From contig NZ_JONV01000007.1 in the NCBI RefSeq assembly GCF_000712035.1, positions 186,001 to 250,000 on the forward strand: DNA of 64,000 bases, read 5' to 3'. Shown here in pieces: positions 60,178-64,000 of this stretch (position 1 is the first letter of the stretch; each line of letters begins with the position of its first letter). Below the pieces are notes generated by a model that worked only from the letters and a program-made list of their open reading frames with translations, had not been told where the DNA came from and did no database searches. The translations under genes and the position numbers were made by a program. This DNA is from Salinicoccus luteus DSM 17002. GTDB taxonomy: Bacteria > Bacillota > Bacilli > Staphylococcales > Salinicoccaceae.

Positions 60178-61902
60178 TCATGATTCATCCTCCTTCAGCC
60201 ACATCGCCTGATATGGCTCGACCTTCAGAACTGCCGATTCTGCGGAATGGGCGGTTCCACTGATCATATCCTTGAAGGGGCGGCCCTCGAGCTTTCCTTT
60301 CAAGGCATCCGTCGGCAATTCAATATGGTCACCCGACACGTTGATGAGGGCCAGCAATTCATCTCCCGTCTCCCTATATGTTCTCGCTACCGCAAATAGC
60401 CGATCATCCAGAAAAAGTACTTCCTGGTCGGCATTCGGGTGCAGCGCCTTCTCCCCCTTCCGTTTTTCTATACGTTCCATCAGATTGTTGAAGATGCGGC
60501 TGCGGATGCTGGCCGCGTCTTCCAGTTCCTTCTCCAGTGCCTCCAGATCGAGCTTTTCCCGATTGATTGAACGGTATCTTCCAGTCTGGTCCACTCCCTC
60601 CTGGTCATTCTGTGACCCCAGCAGGCTGTGGATGTACACTCCCGGCACGCCCTTTACAGACAGCAGAATGGTCTGTGCGGCAATAAACCGCGCCACCGCC
60701 TGTGCACTCGAGTCATCCGGCTGCTTCAATGCACTGAAGTAGTTGATGTTGAGCTCGTACGGGCTTTGTGTCCCATCCCCATTATCCTTATAGGAGACAT
60801 ACCCCCCGTTCTCTTTCACACGATCCACCATTCCCTGCACTTCATCATCATTCAGAATACCTTCGACCGGCCGCAGGCCCACCCCATCGTGGGAAGCAAG
60901 AAAGTTGAAAAATGAAGTCTCGACACTTGTCGGTTCGAGTGAGTCCGCCCATTTCGAGAGATGCGCCGCATTTCCCGACTGGAAAGCGTGCAACGTCAGC
61001 GGCGGCAGCGGGAACTGGTAGACCATATGCGCCTCGTTCGTACCATCACCGAAATAGCTGATATTATCCTTGTGCGGCACATTCGTTTCCGTAATGATGA
61101 TCGTACCCGGGGCCATCTCGTCCAACATCCCCCTCATGACCTGGACGAGGCGGTGCGTCTCCTCCAGATGTATGCTCATCGTGTCCAGCTGCTTCCATAG
61201 GAATCCTATCGCGTCCAGGCGCAGATAGCGTGCACCGTGCCTGACATACTCGGCGAGGACTTCAAGTACGTTGAGGACCAGGGCTTCGCTTTCATAATTC
61301 AAATCGATCTGATCCGCACTGAAAGTCGTCCAGACATACTTTCTCCCCTCTGCATGGGCCACTTCCGTCAACAGGGGCGATGCCCTCGGCCTGACGATGG
61401 AACTGTGGTCCACAGAAGGATCCGATTCGATGAAATAGTCCTGGTACTCTGGTGCACCCTTCAGATAGTTCAAAAACCAGTCGCTTCTGCTCGAGATATG
61501 GTTGATCACCGCATCGAACATGAGGTCATAATCTACTGCAAGCGCATGGACATGTTCCCAGTCCCCGAGCGCCGGGTCCACTTTCAGATAGTCCTGGACC
61601 GAGAAGCCATCATCTGAAGTGTAGGGGTAGAAGGGAAGGATATGGACAGAGCCGATCGTATCTTCAACATGTTCATTCAGGAATACCTTCAATGTATGCA
61701 ACGGTGCCTCACCCTGTTTCCTCACAGAATCCCCATACGTAATCAGCATGACATCCTTCTGATCCACCCATCTTTTTGAGCGGGGAGGCTGTGCGTATTG
61801 GTCGATGATGTCCTGGATGCCCTTATAGATACGTTGTCCTTTCCCCTCCCCGTACACTGCAGAAAGGTTATGCCGGAGTACATCCATATTTTCATGTCCC
61901 AT
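60178..61902 (-). CDS. GH13_18 glycosidase: sucrose phosphorylase-like, probable glucosylglycerate phosphorylase
   Basis: A 574-residue GH13 enzyme. The barrel motifs are visible: VHILPFYPYTSDDGFSVQDY, DAVINHIS, the nucleophile Asp in ARYLRLDAIGFLW, the acid/base Glu in IIITETNVPH and the third acid in LASHDGVGLRP. It has the subfamily 18 architecture without a starch-binding module. This subfamily holds sucrose phosphorylases and, in the YcjM branch, glucosylglycerate and glucosylglycerol phosphorylases. With a CdaR-type (glycerate-related) regulator and a Na+ symporter beside it, breakdown of glucosylglycerate to glucose 1-phosphate and glycerate is favoured. Sucrose is the alternative. Confidence 0.82.
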   Translation of the reverse strand: MGHENMDVLRHNLSAVYGEGKGQRIYKGIQDIIDQYAQPPRSKRWVDQKDVMLITYGDSVRKQGEAPLHTLKVFLNEHVEDTIGSVHILPFYPYTSDDGFSVQDYLKVDPALGDWEHVHALAVDYDLMFDAVINHISSRSDWFLNYLKGAPEYQDYFIESDPSVDHSSIVRPRASPLLTEVAHAEGRKYVWTTFSADQIDLNYESEALVLNVLEVLAEYVRHGARYLRLDAIGFLWKQLDTMSIHLEETHRLVQVMRGMLDEMAPGTIIITETNVPHKDNISYFGDGTNEAHMVYQFPLPPLTLHAFQSGNAAHLSKWADSLEPTSVETSFFNFLASHDGVGLRPVEGILNDDEVQGMVDRVKENGGYVSYKDNGDGTQSPYELNINYFSALKQPDDSSAQAVARFIAAQTILLSVKGVPGVYIHSLLGSQNDQEGVDQTGRYRSINREKLDLEALEKELEDAASIRSRIFNNLMERIEKRKGEKALHPNADQEVLFLDDRLFAVARTYRETGDELLALINVSGDHIELPTDALKGKLEGRPFKDMISGTAHSAESAVLKVEPYQAMWLKEDES

Positions 61903-62015
61903 TTATATCCACCCTTTCTGTCTTTTATCTCAATGATAATAAATATTCAGATTACTTTCCATGTTACACAGCCCAAATCTGCAGGGTCAAAATCAGATCG
62001 ATACTGGTACGCACA

Positions 62016-62041
62016 ACAAAAAGACACCTCTAAAGGTGCCT
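62016..62041 (-). terminator. Terminator of the CdaR-type gene
   Basis: On the minus strand AGGCACCT - TTAG - AGGTGTCT (one G-U) then TTTTTG. Confidence 0.82.
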
Positions 62042-62042
62042 C

Positions 62043-63245
62043 TCAGGTAATCTTATAAAAAGCCAGGGCAATCTGGAGCAGTGTGGAATCATTGATGTCA
62101 CGGGGATCGTAGCCCGTCACTTCCTTCACCTTCTTCAGTCGGTACTGCAGTGTGTTCTTATGGATATGGAGTGACTCTGCCGTCTTCTTGATCGAACCGT
62201 CATTCTTATAGAAAGTATCTATGGTGTTGAAGCAGTCCGGTATTGCCGCGAGGAGTTCGGGGCGGAGCTTCCTTTGAATGAAATCCGTCCTGACCGACTG
62301 GGACAGATCATACATGAAGGATTCCACCCCAAGGTCTTCAAAATAGAATAGTGGCCGCTTGTGGTCGACGCCGAAACGTAGTGCACGATCCGCCTCTTCG
62401 ACCGACTTCCATAGTTCCCTCGGCGAGTCGTAGAGGTTCCCTATGCCCGCCACGCTCCTTTGGTCATAGGTTTTATCGAGTGCAGACTGGATCTCCTCCA
62501 TCCTCGAAGTAAGCAACTTTTTACGCTGCTGGTAATCCATGTGTTCATTGACCGACAGCAGAAGCATATAGCTCGATGTTCCATTCGGAACCAGCACATG
62601 TTCGTTCTTCTCCGGAAAATGCCTTGAAATCAGGTTCTCGATGGCACGCCTGTACCGCTGCAGTCTGACCTCCTCCAGGACATCTGCATCCGGACTTCCG
62701 ATCCTGGCATACCAGTAGTCTTCAAAACCCTCCAGTTCGAGGATGACCGCCACCCTGGCCTTGTATATGTTGATGTTGAATATCCAGCCCCGTGTGGCAA
62801 AAAGCTTCTCATCATCAAAGCTGTTGTCCGCCCATTCTTTGACAAACGTTTCCCGCGCCTGGTTTTCAAGCTCCAGCTGTTCTTCCAGATAACCTTCCTT
62901 GTAGGCCTCCCTGACCAGAATCTGCGTCATGCGCTGGAGGAGCACCCCCAGCCGACCGACCTCGCCGGGGTCTCCTGTAATGCCGATCACCCCGACCACC
63001 TGGTCATGAAGCCTTACTGGCATAATGACACCCGGCCTGGTCCCCTCAAGTGTTTTACGCGAGTAGACTACAACCTTCTGTTCCGTCCGCAGCACTTCCG
63101 CCGCCCCTTCATGGAAGTCTCCCACACGTCCCGCGTCCATGCTTGCGATGATTCTGGCTTCTTCATCCGTAAAGTGAATATCCCTCTTCATAATGGAACC
63201 CGTCTCCTCCACAATCGACTGTGCTATCTCTCTCGGTATCAGCAT
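62043..63245 (-). CDS. cdaR: CdaR-family sugar diacid/glycerate regulator
   Basis: A 400-residue regulator. The N-terminal sugar-diacid-recognition domain (about 1-130) reads LIPREIAQSIVEETGSIMKRDIHFTDEEARIIAS...GRVGDFHEGAAEVL...PVRLHDQVVGVIGITG. A GGDEF-like central domain follows, and a C-terminal PucR helix-turn-helix (DGSIKKTAESLHIHKNTLQYRLKKVKEVTG) ends it. E. coli CdaR answers to D-glycerate and diacids. The ATG at 63245 gives normal spacing to GGGGTG; the ATG at 63263 abuts a GAAGG. It is directly upstream of the phosphorylase operon on the same strand but has its own terminator. Confidence 0.85.
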   Translation of the reverse strand: MLIPREIAQSIVEETGSIMKRDIHFTDEEARIIASMDAGRVGDFHEGAAEVLRTEQKVVVYSRKTLEGTRPGVIMPVRLHDQVVGVIGITGDPGEVGRLGVLLQRMTQILVREAYKEGYLEEQLELENQARETFVKEWADNSFDDEKLFATRGWIFNINIYKARVAVILELEGFEDYWYARIGSPDADVLEEVRLQRYRRAIENLISRHFPEKNEHVLVPNGTSSYMLLLSVNEHMDYQQRKKLLTSRMEEIQSALDKTYDQRSVAGIGNLYDSPRELWKSVEEADRALRFGVDHKRPLFYFEDLGVESFMYDLSQSVRTDFIQRKLRPELLAAIPDCFNTIDTFYKNDGSIKKTAESLHIHKNTLQYRLKKVKEVTGYDPRDINDSTLLQIALAFYKIT

Positions 63246-63573
63246 ATTCGGCAAACACCCCATCCTTCTTCACTTCGCAATGGCATCTATGGAAGAATCG
63301 ATCCGCACCGGGCGGCTACGTGCATTGAACTGTCCAATACAATGTGACAGTGATATCAACTGAATTGAAATGTCATGCATATCTATTTATAGTATATCAG
63401 TTAATTTAATCCAATATTCTGATATTATAAATTAACTATACTAAAAACGGCCCGACTCATCTGAGTTGGGCCGATATTATACCATCTTTTAAATTGCATA
63501 ATTTTCAGAACTTATATCATCCAGCTCATAGGAGGCCTTGAGTTATACTTTAACTTTCCTTTCAGTGATTCTT
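63246..63573. other. Intergenic region upstream of cdaR
   Basis: No gene in about 330 bp. On the minus strand TTGGAT (63414-63409), 17 bp and TATAAA (63391-63386) form a likely cdaR promoter with a 5' leader of about 140 nt. The terminator of the TRAP operon lies at 63442-63473. No riboswitch motif was recognised in the leader. Confidence 0.55.
63442..63473 (-). terminator. Terminator of the TRAP transporter operon
   Basis: CGGCCCAACTC - AGAT - GAGTCGGGCCG (one mismatch) followed by TTTTTAG on the minus strand. Confidence 0.85.
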
Positions 63574-64000
63574 CTACAACAACAGCAGCGTAAGCTGCGG
63601 TACCAGCACTATGATGATCAGTCCGATCAACAGCACGAAGAAGAACGGCATTACTGCCTTGGCGAGTACGGGTACACTCAGCCCGGATATGCTCGAGCCT
63701 ACAAAGAGGTTGACTCCGAGTGGCGGTGTAATGAAACCGACAGCCAGGGCAACGATCATCACGATTCCGAAGTGGATCGGGTTCACACCAAGCTCTATTG
63801 CCATCGGCAACAGGATTGGCGTAAATATGATGACTGCTGCGGAAGTGTCCATGAACAACCCGATGACCAGAAGAAGGATGACAATCAGGATGAGCAGCAT
63901 CACTTCATTCTGTGTGATTGAGAGGAAGCCTTCAGCGACGACTTGCGGAATCCTTTCCATAGACAACACCGTACCGAAAGCATTCGCTATTCCGATGATG
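63574..64000 (-). CDS. TRAP transporter large permease, DctM family (C-terminal fragment)
   Basis: The last 142 codons of a gene running off the right edge. They cover the final helices of a TRAP large permease: LFMDTSAAVIIFTPILLPMAIELG, a hallmark of the DctM family, then VALAVGFITPPLGVNLFVGSSISG and two terminal helices. TRAP systems import organic acids with Na+ and a periplasmic or lipoprotein receptor. Adjacent to a CdaR-type regulator, a sugar acid or glycerate-like substrate is possible. The reading frame is open to position 64000, so the first Met in view is internal. Confidence 0.9.
   Translation of the reverse strand, partial: IIGIANAFGTVLSMERIPQVVAEGFLSITQNEVMLLILIVILLLVIGLFMDTSAAVIIFTPILLPMAIELGVNPIHFGIVMIVALAVGFITPPLGVNLFVGSSISGLSVPVLAKAVMPFFFVLLIGLIIIVLVPQLTLLLL

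Noticed and set aside
60134-60181. 15-codon frame overlapping the GH13 stop by 4 bp
   Set aside because: Too short, no hydrophobic or conserved pattern, and no independent RBS support; the overlap alone is weak evidence.
1-64000. CRISPR arrays, rRNA, tRNA, integrases or phage genes
   Set aside because: No regularly spaced repeats, tRNA cloverleaf signatures, rRNA segments or recombinase motifs were noticed anywhere in the window.

Overview
The window looks like a chromosome segment of a low-to-mid GC Gram-positive coccus, most likely a halotolerant member of the Staphylococcaceae such as Salinicoccus or a close relative. This is inferred from an IruO-type reductase, Firmicutes-type regulation (Fur, SAM-I riboswitches, XylR, and Rex/PhoP/PerR/MhqR-like sites), Gram-positive ribosome binding sites with some TTG and GTG starts, and roughly balanced base composition. 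No rRNA, tRNA, CRISPR array, intact insertion sequence or prophage was seen.

Layout. 0-1.4 kb: divergent iron genes (siderophore-binding lipoprotein, iruO) around a Fur box. 1.4-8.9 kb: a compact Tad (Flp) pilus operon on the minus strand, with pilin, prepilin peptidase, TadE/TadG-like pseudopilins, a CpaB carrying an SH3 domain, TadZ, TadA, TadB and TadC. It is followed by DUF192, a tiny winged-helix protein and a PocR/GAF/LuxR regulator. 11.8-21.3 kb: a DsbA-like protein, then a sulfur-flavoured region with two SAM-I riboswitches facing an NhaC-type transporter and a flavin monooxygenase - sodium symporter - 33-residue membrane peptide operon. Two M20 amidohydrolases and an AbgT transporter lie between them. 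21.5-24.7 kb: catalase, then an AT-rich island with an orphan membrane protein and a gene-free stretch with inverted repeats. 24.7-27.6 kb: an XRE regulator / ABC-2 exporter operon. 27.8-31.5 kb: butanediol dehydrogenase with a Rex-like site, an MhqD/MhqO quinone-detoxification pair with an MhqR-like operator, and a decayed chimera of a formylglycine-generating-enzyme gene and a hydratase gene.

31.8-46.1 kb: a xylose/xylo-oligosaccharide regulon (sugar porter, GH43, xylB, xylA, YesL-like protein, a three-gene ABC importer, xylR, a PucR-like regulator, MsmX-type ATPase, aldose epimerase) with two XylR-like operators. 46.3-53.4 kb: glnA, a TauE/SafE permease, a HAD hydrolase, an unknown membrane protein, a secreted glycerophosphodiesterase behind a four-repeat PhoP box, and an orphan PD-(D/E)XK protein. 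53.4-57.9 kb: a polar amino-acid (probably cystine-type) ABC importer divergent from a YdbM/SfnB-like flavoprotein. 57.9-64 kb: a GH13_18 phosphorylase - sodium symporter - unknown protein operon beside a CdaR-type regulator, then the end of a TRAP transporter.

The most notable units are the SAM-riboswitch-controlled monooxygenase/symporter/microprotein operon, the putative glucosylglycerate-type phosphorylase operon with an undescribed 180-residue partner, the Tad locus with its CpaB-SH3 fusion, and the FGE-hydratase chimera.
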